Origin: Competibacter_A sp037045685
GTDB lineage: Bacteria; Pseudomonadota; Gammaproteobacteria; Competibacterales; Competibacteraceae
Assembly: GCA_037045685.1 (NCBI GenBank)
Contig: JBAOII010000038.1
Coordinates: forward strand, 60,092 to 124,091
Length of the DNA stretch: 64,000 bases
Direction of reading: 5' to 3'
Positions 1 through 9,004 of this stretch are shown one piece after another. Both the position numbers and the translations under genes were made by a program. How positions within the stretch are numbered: the stretch's first letter is position 1; each line of letters begins with the position of its first letter. The notes beneath the pieces were generated by a model that saw only the letters and a list, made by a program, of their open reading frames with translations, did not search any database and was not told the DNA's origin.

Positions 1-1480
1 GATCGAACACCGCCACCGACTGGCTGATCTTGGCGTCCGGGTTGAGCGGGGTATCGACGTACAGATTGGTGGATTTGGGATGGGTCTTGATGAACAGCGA
101 ACCGCCCCCCTGCCCTTTCAGGCTCTGCACCACCTTCCAGGCCCCATCCTTGTGCTTGTCGGGATCGGTGCCGATCAGCGCGATGCTTTCGTCGCCGAGA
201 TGGCCGGTCGCCCACACCGGACCGAACTTGAGATGGACGAAGTTGGCGCCGCGACCCGGATGCGGAATCTTGCCGACATCGACCAGCGCCTCCAGCTTGC
301 CTTCCTTGGTGTCCACCACCGCGACCTTGTTGGACTGGTTGGCGGCCACCAGGAAGTACCGCTTGCTGGAATCCCAGCCGCCGTCATGCAGGAAACGGGC
401 GGAGGGAATCTCGGTGATTTTCAGGTTGTCGATATCTTTGTAATCGACCAGCAAAATCTTGCCGGTTTCCTTGACGTTGACCACGAACTCCGGCTTGTCG
501 TGGGTGGCGACGATGGACGCGACGCGCGGTTCGGGGTGATATTCCTGAGTGTCCACGGTCATGCCGCGGGTGGAAACGATCTTGCGCGGCTCCAGGGTAT
601 CGCCGTCCATCAGCACGAACTGCGGCGGCCAGTAGGAACCGGCGATGGCGTACTTGTCCTCGAAGCCCTTGGCCTTGGAGGTATCCACCGAGCGGGCTTC
701 CAGACCGATCTTGATCTCGGCCACGTTGTCCGGCTTCTCCATCCACAGGTCGATCAGATTGATTCTGGCGTCGCGGCCGATCACGTACAGATAGCGCCCG
801 GAGGCCGACAGCCGCGAGATGTGAACCGCGTAGCCGGTCTTGACGATGTTGATGATCTGTTTGGTGTCGCCGTCCACCAGCGCCACTTCGCCGCTGTCGC
901 GCAGCGTGGTGGAGAAGATGTTTTCGATATTGTAACTGTTCATCTTTTTGGTGGGGCGCTTGTCCACCGGCACCAGCACCTTCCAGGTGGCCTTCATCTC
1001 CTTCATGCCGAATTCCGGCGGCGTGGGCGGCTCCTGCTGGACGTAGCGCGCCATCAGATCGACCTGCTCGGCGGTCATCTCCCCCGAGGTCTGCCAGTTC
1101 GGCATGCCCGCCGGAGAACCGTAGGCGATGAACACCTTGAGATATTCGGTGCCCTTGCCGAGCGTGATGTCGGGCGTCAACGGCTTGCCGGTGGCGCCCT
1201 TGCGCAGCACGCCGTGACAGCCGGCGCAGCGCTCGAAATAAATTTGGCGGGCCTTGACGAACTCGGCCTCGGTCATCGGCGGCGCCTTGGGATCGACGCT
1301 CTGGTGCATCTTTTCGCCGGCCAAGGGCGAACCGCCGGCCTGATATTTCACTTCGGCCGGGTTAACTTCTTTCTTGACAGGTTCGGCGGGCTTCTCTTGC
1401 GCCAGCGCCATGCTGACAGCCAGCGGTAGCGCGGCCAGGGCGACGGTGACTCGTTTTAGTTTTTGGCGTATCTGTGGCAT
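1..1480 (-). CDS. nirS: cytochrome cd1 nitrite reductase NirS (C-terminus beyond the window)
   Basis: Periplasmic nitrite reductase that converts nitrite to nitric oxide, the committing step of denitrification. The frame starts at ATG 1480 and runs off the left edge; about 493 residues are present and an estimated 60-80 are missing. Residues 1-27 form a signal peptide ending near ALAQ. A haem c motif CAGCH lies at about residues 85-89, and the rest is the d1-haem propeller, with stretches such as VALVDGDTKQIINIVKTGYA and EIPSARFLHDGGWDSSKRYF that are typical of NirS. The gene diverges from a DNR/FNR-like regulator, with a perfect FNR-type box between them, so induction under low oxygen and nitrogen oxides is likely. 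The family assignment is firm. Other nir genes would lie to the left of the window. Confidence 0.93.
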   Translation of the reverse strand, partial: MPQIRQKLKRVTVALAALPLAVSMALAQEKPAEPVKKEVNPAEVKYQAGGSPLAGEKMHQSVDPKAPPMTEAEFVKARQIYFERCAGCHGVLRKGATGKPLTPDITLGKGTEYLKVFIAYGSPAGMPNWQTSGEMTAEQVDLMARYVQQEPPTPPEFGMKEMKATWKVLVPVDKRPTKKMNSYNIENIFSTTLRDSGEVALVDGDTKQIINIVKTGYAVHISRLSASGRYLYVIGRDARINLIDLWMEKPDNVAEIKIGLEARSVDTSKAKGFEDKYAIAGSYWPPQFVLMDGDTLEPRKIVSTRGMTVDTQEYHPEPRVASIVATHDKPEFVVNVKETGKILLVDYKDIDNLKITEIPSARFLHDGGWDSSKRYFLVAANQSNKVAVVDTKEGKLEALVDVGKIPHPGRGANFVHLKFGPVWATGHLGDESIALIGTDPDKHKDGAWKVVQSLKGQGGGSLFIKTHPKSTNLYVDTPLNPDAKISQSVAVFD

Positions 1481-1572
1481 GGTGCATTCCCCTGCGAGGC
1501 ATCGGGTCGCGGCGCGGCCTCGGTTGTCGTTTGAACTGCTGATGAAATACGGTAAAACCTGGACAACGCGCC

Positions 1573-1586
1573 TTGATTTACATCAA
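1573..1586. promoter_or_regulatory. FNR/DNR box (TTGATTTACATCAA)
   Basis: A perfect 14-bp dyad TTGAT-N4-ATCAA lies in the nirS/regulator divergent region. Its centre is about 100 bp upstream of the nirS start. If it works as a class II site (-41.5), transcription of nirS would begin near 1538, leaving a leader of about 58 nt. The same geometry on the other strand puts a start near 1621, just ahead of the regulator. An imperfect second site, TTGACCAATCAA, lies at 1600-1611. The neighbouring regulator has the ExxSR recognition-helix pattern that reads this sequence. Confidence 0.8.
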
Positions 1587-1658
1587 ATTCCCGAATAATT
1601 TGACCAATCAAAGTGTGGCAATACCGGATTGCTAACTGACGGGGGAATCGCAAAACAG

Positions 1659-2372
1659 GTGGGCAAGCAAATCGACATCGGCCGGGTACTCGCCGACCTG
1701 CCGCTATTTCAGCAGTTGCGCGAAAGCGAAATCGTCGGCCTGGCGGCGGGAACGCGCGAAATCGGACTGGACAAGGGGCGGGTTTTGTTCCAGAAGGGCA
1801 GCCTGCTGGACGGCTTCTATATCACCGTGTACGGCCTGATCAAGCTGGCGTTTTCCTCGCCGCAGGGCAACGAAAAGGTGGTGTCCATCGTCGGGCCGGG
1901 ACAAAGCTTCGGCGAGGCGGTGATGTTCATGGAAAAACCCTGCCCGGTGTTCGCCCAGGCCCTGGAAGACTCCCGCCTGCTGTACATCGCCAAACAGGGC
2001 ATCTTCGCGGCCATCGACCGCGACAGCGCCTTCGCCCGCCGCATGTTGGCGGGGCTGAGCATGCGCCTGCACGGCCTGATTCACGACGTGGAGGACTACT
2101 CCTTGCACTCCTCCACCCAGCGGGTGATCGGTTTTTTGCTGCAACTGGCGGATACGCCGGTCGGCGGCCCCGTCGAATTCGAGCTGCCGGCCAGCAAGCA
2201 CGTCATCGCCTCGCGGTTGAATCTGACGCCGGAAACGCTGTCGCGGATCTTGCACGGTTTGAGCGAATCCGGGTTGATCGCGGTGAAAGGCAAACGCATC
2301 GCCGTGCTGGACATGGCGCGGCTGAGCCGGTTCGACGATCCTCTCTGCCCCCCGTGCGCCAAGAGCGGTTGA
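1659..2372 (+). CDS. Crp/Fnr-family transcriptional regulator, DNR-like
   Basis: Transcription factor with an N-terminal cyclic-nucleotide-binding-type beta barrel (about residues 10-125, including GPGQSFGEAVMF), a dimerisation helix and a C-terminal winged helix. The recognition helix TPETLSRILH carries the E..SR pattern of FNR-type readers of TTGAT-N4-ATCAA, and such a box lies just upstream. The N-terminal cysteines of oxygen-sensing FNR are absent, which favours the DNR/NnrR type (nitric oxide, haem) as regulator of the divergent nirS. The chosen start is GTG 1659, with GGGGGA about 12 nt upstream; a TTG at 1629 would add ten residues but has no ribosome site. An unusual C-terminal CPPC motif precedes the stop. 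Confidence 0.82.
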   Translation: MGKQIDIGRVLADLPLFQQLRESEIVGLAAGTREIGLDKGRVLFQKGSLLDGFYITVYGLIKLAFSSPQGNEKVVSIVGPGQSFGEAVMFMEKPCPVFAQALEDSRLLYIAKQGIFAAIDRDSAFARRMLAGLSMRLHGLIHDVEDYSLHSSTQRVIGFLLQLADTPVGGPVEFELPASKHVIASRLNLTPETLSRILHGLSESGLIAVKGKRIAVLDMARLSRFDDPLCPPCAKSG

Positions 2373-2381
2373 GCGATCCGG

Positions 2382-2855
2382 CTACGAGCGGGCGAACGCG
2401 TCCCGCACGATCCCCTCCAGGGTCTCCCCCCAGCGCTTGCGGGGCCGTTCTTGCCAGAAACGCGCATCCGGCCGGCAATCGAACTTTTGCTTGTAAATCG
2501 CCAGGACCGCCACCGCTGCGGCCAGCCCGAACGCCAGCGGCGCGTTCGGGATGCCGGCGAAGGGCAACACCACCAGCGCCAACAGCACCAAACCGACGAT
2601 CCAGCCCCAGGGAATGTAAAGGCAATAGCGGATATCGAACTCGTTGCCGGCACGGCGCACCACGACCGCCATCGGCCAGTCATCCTGCGTCAAATAGGCC
2701 CGGCGGCGCAATTCCAGGCGGTTCTCCCGTTCGACGATGACGCGGAATTCCTTGAGCGATAACGCATTGCGCAATTTTTTGAGCTGCGCGTCGCCGCCGC
2801 GAACCGTGGCCCGCGTCATCCGCCCCAGATGGCGGATCGTCAATTCAAGCGCCAT
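2382..2855 (-). CDS. conserved hypothetical membrane protein (157 aa)
   Basis: Not assigned to a named family. The protein has a soluble N-terminal half rich in Arg/Lys (about residues 1-75), two closely spaced hydrophobic segments (about 80-98 and 102-120, around WIVGLVLLALVVLPFAGI) and a basic soluble tail. This suggests an inner-membrane hairpin with both ends in the cytoplasm. Its start lies 3 bp after the stop of the quinone oxidoreductase gene on the same strand, so the two are probably co-transcribed. It converges on the DNR-like regulator, with about 9 bp between the stop codons. Nothing in the sequence points to an enzymatic activity. Confidence 0.65.
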   Translation of the reverse strand: MALELTIRHLGRMTRATVRGGDAQLKKLRNALSLKEFRVIVERENRLELRRRAYLTQDDWPMAVVVRRAGNEFDIRYCLYIPWGWIVGLVLLALVVLPFAGIPNAPLAFGLAAAVAVLAIYKQKFDCRPDARFWQERPRKRWGETLEGIVRDAFARS

Positions 2856-2858
2856 CTC

Positions 2859-3839
2859 TCACCCGCCCACCGCGATCACCACCTTGCCGCTGGACTTGCG
2901 CGCGACGACCTGATCCAGGGCATCCACCGCCCGTTCCAGCGGGTAAATCGCCGAAACGTAAGGCCGGATGGCCCCGGCCAGATACCAATCCATCAGCGTG
3001 CGGAAACTTTCGGTCATCACGGCCGGATGGCGCTCCGCGTAAGCCGGCCAGTTGAGGCCGATCACGTCCACGTTCTTGACCAGCAGATGGTTGGCGGGAA
3101 TTTGCGGCACGGTGCCGCCGGCGAAACCGATCACCAGAATTCGCCCCTCGAAGGCGATGCTGCGCAAGGACGCGGCGAACAGCTCGCCGCCGACCGGATC
3201 GTAGACCACGTCCGCGCCGCGCCCGTCGGTCAGCTCCTTGATCCGCGAGCGGATGTCCTCGCGGCCGGTGTCGATCAGATGATCCGCGCCGTGCTCGCGA
3301 GCGACCGCCAATTTTTCCGGGCTGCTGGCGGTGGCGATCACCGTCGCGCCCAGTCGCTTGCCGATGGCCACCGCCGTCAGCCCGACCCCGCCGGACGCGC
3401 CGTGCACCACCAGCGTCTCGCCGGCTCGCAGCCGCGCCCGGTGCCACAAGGCGATATGCGAGGTGCCGAACACCACCGGAAACGCCGCGCCTTGCTCGAA
3501 GGGCATCGCCGCCGGCATCGCCACGCAGCGGTTGACGTTCGCCACCACCTGCTCGGCGTAGCCGCCATGCGGGGTGATCGCGATGACCCGATCACCGGCC
3601 CGAAAAGCGGTCACCCCTTCGCCCGCTTCCAGCACCTCGCCCGCCACCTCGAAACCCGGACTGAACGGCGGTTCCGGCTGCACTTGATACTGCCCGCGCG
3701 CGATCAGGCTATCGGCGAAATTGATCCCGCAGGCCCGCACCCGCACCCGCACCTGGCCCGGTCCGGGGCGCGGTTCCGGCACGTCCTCCAGCCGCAGCGC
3801 GGCGGGACCGCTCAACTCGTGGCAAACGATGGCTTTCAT
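2859..3839 (-). CDS. NAD(P)H:quinone oxidoreductase, zinc-free MDR family
   Basis: Medium-chain dehydrogenase/reductase of 326 residues in the QOR/zeta-crystallin group, predicted to reduce quinones or enones with NADPH. The N-terminal GroES-like domain (about residues 1-120) includes GDRVIAITPHGGYAEQVVA. The Rossmann domain has the GASGGVGLTAVAIG nucleotide-binding loop near residue 147. The catalytic and structural zinc cysteines of alcohol dehydrogenases are absent, which supports the zinc-free subgroup. The closest family wording is NADPH:quinone oxidoreductase family protein; the real substrate cannot be read from sequence. It is the first gene of a likely two-gene unit with the membrane protein downstream. 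Confidence 0.85.
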   Translation of the reverse strand: MKAIVCHELSGPAALRLEDVPEPRPGPGQVRVRVRACGINFADSLIARGQYQVQPEPPFSPGFEVAGEVLEAGEGVTAFRAGDRVIAITPHGGYAEQVVANVNRCVAMPAAMPFEQGAAFPVVFGTSHIALWHRARLRAGETLVVHGASGGVGLTAVAIGKRLGATVIATASSPEKLAVAREHGADHLIDTGREDIRSRIKELTDGRGADVVYDPVGGELFAASLRSIAFEGRILVIGFAGGTVPQIPANHLLVKNVDVIGLNWPAYAERHPAVMTESFRTLMDWYLAGAIRPYVSAIYPLERAVDALDQVVARKSSGKVVIAVGG

Positions 3840-4030
3840 CGGCGAAGCTCCTCGGTTCCGTGGATCGATTGACGATACCCTACGTTCCTCGGGGTTCGCC
3901 TGTAAACCCCTCTACCGCGCGCGGGCCGGGCGCTCGGCGAAAGCGATTTTGCTGGCGCGGATGGCGGAAACCGAATACCCCTGACCGCGAACCCCTTTCC
4001 CGCAGAGCGAGGGGCGTTTTCGCGCAGACT

Positions 4031-4885
4031 CTAAATCCGCGCTTCCGGCGCCGAATCCGCCGCCGCTTCCTTATCGTGCTCGATCATCGCATAGGCGGAA
4101 TGGTTGTGGATGGATTCGAAGTTCTCGGATTCGACCGAGTAAGCCGCCACCCGCTCGTCCCGGTTCAGCTTGGCGGCGATATCGCGCACCATGTCCTCGA
4201 CGAACTTGGGATTCTCGTAGGCGCGCTCGGTGACATACTTTTCGTCGGGGCGCTTGAGCAGGCCGTAAAGCTCGCAGGAGGCCTCCTTCTCCACCAGATC
4301 GATGAGGTCCTCGATCCAGATGAAACCCCGCGTGCGGACGTTGACGGTGACGTGGGAGCGCTGGTTGTGGGCGCCGTATTTGGAAATCTTCTTCGAGCAG
4401 GGGCACAGGCTGGTGACCGGCACCACCACCTTGAGATCCATGGCCGGCCGGCCGGCGCGAATCTCGCCGACGAAGGTCACCTCATAATCCATCAGGCTCC
4501 GAACCCCGGAAATCGGCGCGGCCTTATCGACGAAGTAGGTGAAGGTCATCTCGATGTGGCCGGCCTCCGCCTCCAGCCGGCCGGTCATCTCCGTCAGCAT
4601 GTCCTTGAAGGAATCGACCGAGATCTCGCGGCCGGGCACGTTCAGGATCTCCACGAAGCGCGACATGTGCGTGCCCTTGAAATTGTGGGGCAGGTTCACG
4701 TACATGTTGAACATGGCGATGGTGTGCTGTTCGCCGCCGCTGCGGTCGCGAACCTTGACCGGATGGCGAATGTCCTTGATCCCGACTTTGTTGATCGCCA
4801 GCCGGCGGGTGTCGGCGCTGTTCTGCACGTCGGGAATGTGGACCACCGTGGACATGGCCGCGGAACTCATCGTCGATGGCTTCAT
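4031..4885 (-). CDS. folE2: GTP cyclohydrolase FolE2 (type IB)
   Basis: Converts GTP to 7,8-dihydroneopterin triphosphate, the first step of tetrahydrofolate (and queuosine precursor) synthesis. The 284-residue protein matches FolE2, not the canonical FolE: it has the N-terminal DVQNSADTRRLAINKVGIK block, the FNMYVNLPHNFKGTHMSRF region and the conserved cysteine segment SLCPCSKKISKYGAHNQRS. FolE2 enzymes can use metals other than zinc and are often zinc-regulated, but no Zur-like site was recognised in the roughly 140 bp upstream. ATG 4885 is the longest start; the internal ATG codons giving MSSAAM or MSTVVH are alternatives. Confidence 0.93.
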   Translation of the reverse strand: MKPSTMSSAAMSTVVHIPDVQNSADTRRLAINKVGIKDIRHPVKVRDRSGGEQHTIAMFNMYVNLPHNFKGTHMSRFVEILNVPGREISVDSFKDMLTEMTGRLEAEAGHIEMTFTYFVDKAAPISGVRSLMDYEVTFVGEIRAGRPAMDLKVVVPVTSLCPCSKKISKYGAHNQRSHVTVNVRTRGFIWIEDLIDLVEKEASCELYGLLKRPDEKYVTERAYENPKFVEDMVRDIAAKLNRDERVAAYSVESENFESIHNHSAYAMIEHDKEAAADSAPEARI

Positions 4886-5026
4886 GCAATCCTCTCAGCG
4901 GCGCGCGGTCGCGCGCCTTCGTTCAAGATCAATACCTCATACCTCACACCGCTCCAACCGGATGTGGTGGCTGCAAGCGCCACTCTTTGGATGATCGATC
5001 CGGCCCTTAATTCCCGAGCATACCAC

Positions 5027-6976
5027 TCAGGTATCGGCCGCAGATAGCGCCGGGATCGCCAAGCCCCAATCCGCCAGTTGCCGGAGCACGCCGGCGGCGT
5101 CCAGCCCGCATTCGGCCAGCAGTTCGCCGCGCTCGCCCTGATCCACGAAACGGTCCGGCAGGCCGATGTTGCGCACCGGAACCCGAATGCCCCGCGCCGC
5201 CAGGCACTCGTTCACCGCGCTGCCGGCGCCGCCGGCCACCGCGTTTTCTTCGAGCGTCACCAGCCAGCGGTGTTCGGCGGCCAACTGCACCACGGCGGCC
5301 TCGTCCAGCGGCTTGACGAAGCGCATGTTGACGACCGTGGCGCCCAGCCGTTCCGCCACCGCCTCGGCGACGCCGACCATGCTGCCGAACGCCAGCAGCG
5401 CCAGCTCCCGGCCCCGGCGGCGAATGTCCGCCTTGCCCACCGGCAAAGCCCGCATCTCCCGCTCCGGCGTTATCCCGGAACCCTTGCCGCGCGGATAGCG
5501 CACCGCCGCCGGCTGGCTCAACTGAAAGCCCGTGTACAGCATCTGCCGGCATTCGTTCTCGTCGGCCGGGGCCATCACCACCAGATTGGGAACGCAGCGC
5601 AGAAAACTGTAATCGAAATTGCCGGCGTGGGTCGGTCCGTCCGGCCCCACCAGTCCGGCGCGGTCGATGGCGAACAGCACCGGCAGGTTTTGCAGGGCGA
5701 CATCGTGAATCAGTTGATCGTAGGCCCGTTGCAGGAAGGTGGAATAGATCGCCACCACCGGCTTGAGCCCGTCGCAGGCCAGCCCGGCGGCCAGCGTGAC
5801 CGCGTGCTGCTCGGCGATGGCGACATCGAAATAGCGGTCCGGGAACCGCTCGGAGAACTCCACCAACCCGGAGCCTTCGCGCATCGCCGGGGTGATGCCG
5901 ATCAGCCGTTCGTCCCGCTCGGCCATGTCGCACAGCCATTCGCCGAACACCTGGGTGTAGGTCGGTCCGCCGCCGGCCTTGGCCGGCTTGAGGCCGCAGG
6001 CGGGGTCGAACGCGCCGACGCCGTGATAGTCGACCGGCTCCTCCTCGGCCCGCAGGTAGCCCTTCCCCTTGCGGGTGACCACATGCAGCAGGCGCGGACC
6101 TTTCAGCGCCCGCAGGTTGCGCAGGGTCGGGACCAGGGTCGAGAGATCGTGGCCGTCCACCGGCCCGAAATAGGTGAAGCCCAGTTCCTCGAACAGCGTG
6201 CCGCCCGGCGCGAACATGCCCTTGACGTGCTCCTCGGCGCGACGGGCGACTTCCAGCATCGGCGGCACATGGCTCAACACGCGCTTGCCGCCTTCCCGCA
6301 CGCTGGAAAAGAACCGCCCCGACAACAGCCGGGTCAAGTGCGCCGACAGGGCGCCCACGTTCGGGGAAATCGACATGTCGTTGTCGTTGAGCACCACCAG
6401 CAAGTCGCTTTTCAGGTGGCCGGCGTGGTTGAACGCCTCGAACGCCATGCCGGCGGTCATGGCGCCGTCGCCGATCACGACCGCGATCTTGCGATCCGCC
6501 CCGGTTCGCTCGGCGGCGATGGCCATGCCCAGCGCGGCGCTCAGCGAGGTGCTGGAATGGCCGACGCCGAAGGTGTCGTAAGCGCTCTCGCACCGCTTGG
6601 GGAAACCGGCGACGCCGCCCTTGCGGCGCAGGGTTTCCATGCGGGCGCGGCGCCCGGTCAGAATCTTGTGCGGGTAGGTTTGGTGGCCCACGTCCCAGAC
6701 CAGCCGGTCCTCGGGCGTATTGAAGACGTAGTGCAGGGCGATGGTCAGCTCCACCGTACCGAGGTTGGCGGCGAAATGGCCGCCGGTTTTGGCCACCGTT
6801 TGGATCAGGAATTCGCGCAGCTCGTGAGCCAGGGCCGGCAAGCGCGCCTCCGGCAACTGGCGCAGGTCCAGGGGCGTGTCGATCTGTTCCAGCAGCGGAA
6901 AGGCGGTTCCGGTCGTCATCTCGGCAAGGTCCGTACCGGTTAGCGGTATCGTGAGGGAGTGGGTGATGGCTGCCAT
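5027..6976 (-). CDS. dxs: 1-deoxy-D-xylulose-5-phosphate synthase
   Basis: Thiamine-diphosphate enzyme that condenses pyruvate and glyceraldehyde 3-phosphate, opening the MEP isoprenoid pathway. Diagnostic segments are WDVGHQTYPHKILTGRR, the ThDP-binding GDGAMTAGMAFEAFNHAG with LNDNDMSISPN, and the transketolase-type C-terminal half (AEQHAVTLAAGLACDGLKP). From ATG 6976 the protein has 649 residues; ATG 6919 (MTTGTAFPLL, 630 residues) fits E. coli Dxs length better, and neither start has a strong ribosome site. It is the last gene of the xseB-ispA-dxs unit and begins 33 bp after ispA. Confidence 0.95.
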   Translation of the reverse strand: MAAITHSLTIPLTGTDLAEMTTGTAFPLLEQIDTPLDLRQLPEARLPALAHELREFLIQTVAKTGGHFAANLGTVELTIALHYVFNTPEDRLVWDVGHQTYPHKILTGRRARMETLRRKGGVAGFPKRCESAYDTFGVGHSSTSLSAALGMAIAAERTGADRKIAVVIGDGAMTAGMAFEAFNHAGHLKSDLLVVLNDNDMSISPNVGALSAHLTRLLSGRFFSSVREGGKRVLSHVPPMLEVARRAEEHVKGMFAPGGTLFEELGFTYFGPVDGHDLSTLVPTLRNLRALKGPRLLHVVTRKGKGYLRAEEEPVDYHGVGAFDPACGLKPAKAGGGPTYTQVFGEWLCDMAERDERLIGITPAMREGSGLVEFSERFPDRYFDVAIAEQHAVTLAAGLACDGLKPVVAIYSTFLQRAYDQLIHDVALQNLPVLFAIDRAGLVGPDGPTHAGNFDYSFLRCVPNLVVMAPADENECRQMLYTGFQLSQPAAVRYPRGKGSGITPEREMRALPVGKADIRRRGRELALLAFGSMVGVAEAVAERLGATVVNMRFVKPLDEAAVVQLAAEHRWLVTLEENAVAGGAGSAVNECLAARGIRVPVRNIGLPDRFVDQGERGELLAECGLDAAGVLRQLADWGLAIPALSAADT

Positions 6977-7008
6977 GGGGATTCCGGGCGACCGAGCGAT
7001 TGCCGGCT

Positions 7009-7896
7009 TCAGTGGACCCGTTCGACGATGTAGTTGGCGATCCAGCGCAAGGGCTCGGCCTCGGCTCCGAGCGGCTCCAGGCTGGCCAACGCTTCCCGGT
7101 ACAGCGCGCGCGCGTGCTCGCGGGCGCCGTCCAGCCCCAATACCTCGGGATAGGTCGGTTTGTTGAGCGCCCGGTCGGCGCCCTGGGTTTTGCCCAGCGT
7201 GGCGGTATCGCCGATCACGTCGAGGATGTCGTCGCGGATTTGAAAGGCCAAGCCGACGCACTTCGCGTAGCGATCCAGCCGCTCCAGGGCGGCGGGCTCC
7301 ACCTCGGGGCGGCTGAGCGCTCCCAGCAGCACGCTGGCGCGGATCAGGGCGCCGGTCTTGTGGATGTGCATGTTTTCCAGTTCGGCCAAGGTCAGTTCCC
7401 GCCCGACCGCCGCCAGATCGATCGCCTGGCCGCCGACCATGCCGCGGGAACCGGCGGCCTGCCCCAGCAGGCCTAGCATCCGCAATCGGACGGCGGAATC
7501 CGCGATCATCGCCGAGTCTTGCCCGAGCACCTGAAACGCCAGGGCCTGCAAGGCATCGCCGGCCAGGATCGCCAGCGCCTCGCCGAACGCCTTGTGGCAG
7601 GTGGGCTGGCCGTGGCGCAGATCGTCGTTGTCCATCGCCGGCAAATCGTCGTGGATCAGGGAATAGGCGTGGATGAATTCCACCGCGCAGGCGGGACCGT
7701 CCAAGGATTCCAGCGCCGCGCCGACCGCCGTGCCGGCCGCGTAAACCAGCACCGGCCGGATGCGCTTGCCGCCGCCCAGCACCGCGTAGCGCATGGCCCG
7801 ATGCAGATCGCCGGGATGGAGGTCGGCGGCCGGCAGCCGCTGGTCGAGCGCCCGCTCGACGCGCGCCCGATATCGGTGGATCGCTTCCTCGATCAC
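7009..7896 (-). CDS. ispA: farnesyl diphosphate synthase
   Basis: Short-chain trans-prenyltransferase (about 295 residues) that makes farnesyl diphosphate from IPP and DMAPP. It has the first aspartate-rich motif LIHDDLPAMDNDDLRHG, with the two-residue insertion typical of bacterial type II FPP synthases, and the second motif QIRDDILDVIGD. KRIRPVLVYA and NKPTYP(E) are further family blocks. The start chosen is GTG 7896, because this places ispA 5 bp after the xseB stop, the usual gammaproteobacterial arrangement. dxs follows immediately, so precursor supply and chain elongation are transcribed together. Confidence 0.94.
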   Translation of the reverse strand: MIEEAIHRYRARVERALDQRLPAADLHPGDLHRAMRYAVLGGGKRIRPVLVYAAGTAVGAALESLDGPACAVEFIHAYSLIHDDLPAMDNDDLRHGQPTCHKAFGEALAILAGDALQALAFQVLGQDSAMIADSAVRLRMLGLLGQAAGSRGMVGGQAIDLAAVGRELTLAELENMHIHKTGALIRASVLLGALSRPEVEPAALERLDRYAKCVGLAFQIRDDILDVIGDTATLGKTQGADRALNKPTYPEVLGLDGAREHARALYREALASLEPLGAEAEPLRWIANYIVERVH

Positions 7897-7901
7897 GACC
7901 G

Positions 7902-8147
7902 TCAACCCGCCGGCTCGCCGAACGGCAGAATCGCCAGTTCGCCGTTGCGCTCGATCAGTTGGGCCACTTTTTGCTCGGCCGCTTGCAGGGCGTTCTGGCA
8001 GGTCCGCACCAGGCCGACACCGTGCTCGAACCGTTGCAGCGTTTCTTCCAGAGTCAGTTCGCCCTGTTCGAGTTGCCCGACCAGACCTTCCAATTCCGCC
8101 AAGGCGACTTCGAAGGGAATAGGGGGGGGATGCTTCTTGACCGTCAT
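7902..8147 (-). CDS. xseB: exodeoxyribonuclease VII small subunit
   Basis: Small all-helical subunit (81 residues) of exonuclease VII, which degrades single-stranded DNA together with XseA. The central block FEVALAELEGLVGQLEQGEL followed by TLEETLQRFEHGVGLVRTC is the XseB family signature. The gene lies directly ahead of ispA and dxs, its standard position in gammaproteobacteria. The xseA partner is not in this window. Confidence 0.93.
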   Translation of the reverse strand: MTVKKHPPPIPFEVALAELEGLVGQLEQGELTLEETLQRFEHGVGLVRTCQNALQAAEQKVAQLIERNGELAILPFGEPAG

Positions 8148-8338
8148 TCCTGTCCGTCCGATTGAGGTGAACGCTTACGTTACCTTGCGGCCGGCGAACG
8201 GTCAATTTTGTGGCGGCAACGAAAAGAGCGCGCGGCCCGCCTCGGCCGCTGCCCGGCTGTCGGCCGCAGACCGGCCGCCGCTGTCCGCCGGATCCTCCAT
8301 GACCGGACTGGTCCCCGCGCGACAGCCGGATCGGGAAA

Positions 8339-8806
8339 CTACGCGATGACGGCCGGTTCGGCGGATTTGACGGGGCGGGCTTTTTTGGGTTTGGCTTCCG
8401 TCTCCTCCGCCTGGGTCAACGCCTGGACGTTCCGACCGAGCAACTCCACCTGCTCGAACAGCTGCTGGATGTCGTCGCGGCCCGGAACGCCCAACCGGCG
8501 CAGCGCGCGCGCCACCCGCGTCTGGAAAACGTCTTCCAGCTTGTTCCAGGTGCCGGTCGCCTTCTCCCGGATTTCCTGGGCCTGGTCCTTCATGGCGTCG
8601 ATCCCGCCCCTCGCTCGCTCGGCTTGGCCCTCGGTGACCTTTTTCATCCGCGCGTCCATCGCTTGACCCTCCTGCACCAGAACCTCAAAAAACTTGCCGC
8701 CTTCTTCCTGGGCCTTGGCGAAGGCGCCGAGTCCCGCCAGCCAGATCTGGCGCGCGAAGTCTTTGATGTTGTCGGTCGGTCGATTTTCTGACAAGTTGGC
8801 TTTCAT
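8339..8806 (-). CDS. phasin, PhaI/PhaF-type polyhydroxyalkanoate granule protein
   Basis: Granule-associated protein of 155 residues, expected to coat polyhydroxyalkanoate inclusions. The N-terminal block ARQIWLAGLGAFAKAQEEGG, followed by a long amphipathic helical region with QVELLGRNVQALTQ and a Lys/Ala/Pro-rich tail, matches the PhaI/PhaF (poly(hydroxyalkanoate) granule-associated) family. The start ATG 8806 is favoured by a GGAGGTGC ribosome site just upstream; a longer frame exists but lacks one. It is a single gene between xseB and hslR. With the second phasin near 40 kb, it indicates that the organism makes PHA, although no synthase is in view. Confidence 0.85.
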   Translation of the reverse strand: MKANLSENRPTDNIKDFARQIWLAGLGAFAKAQEEGGKFFEVLVQEGQAMDARMKKVTEGQAERARGGIDAMKDQAQEIREKATGTWNKLEDVFQTRVARALRRLGVPGRDDIQQLFEQVELLGRNVQALTQAEETEAKPKKARPVKSAEPAVIA

Positions 8807-9004
8807 GGTTGGAGCACCTCCGGGCAATCCGGCAAGATCGGTTCGCGGTTCCCGAATTTGAAATTTCCCCCGATCGAATCGGCCGAGGGCGTTTTCGATC
8901 CTCTTGTTTCGGAAAACTAGCAAAAAAAATTAGAGCCCGCATACTAACCCGCGATGCGGAGACACATGCGCGTCGCGCCGCGACCGTTCCCGAGCGGCCC
9001 GGCG

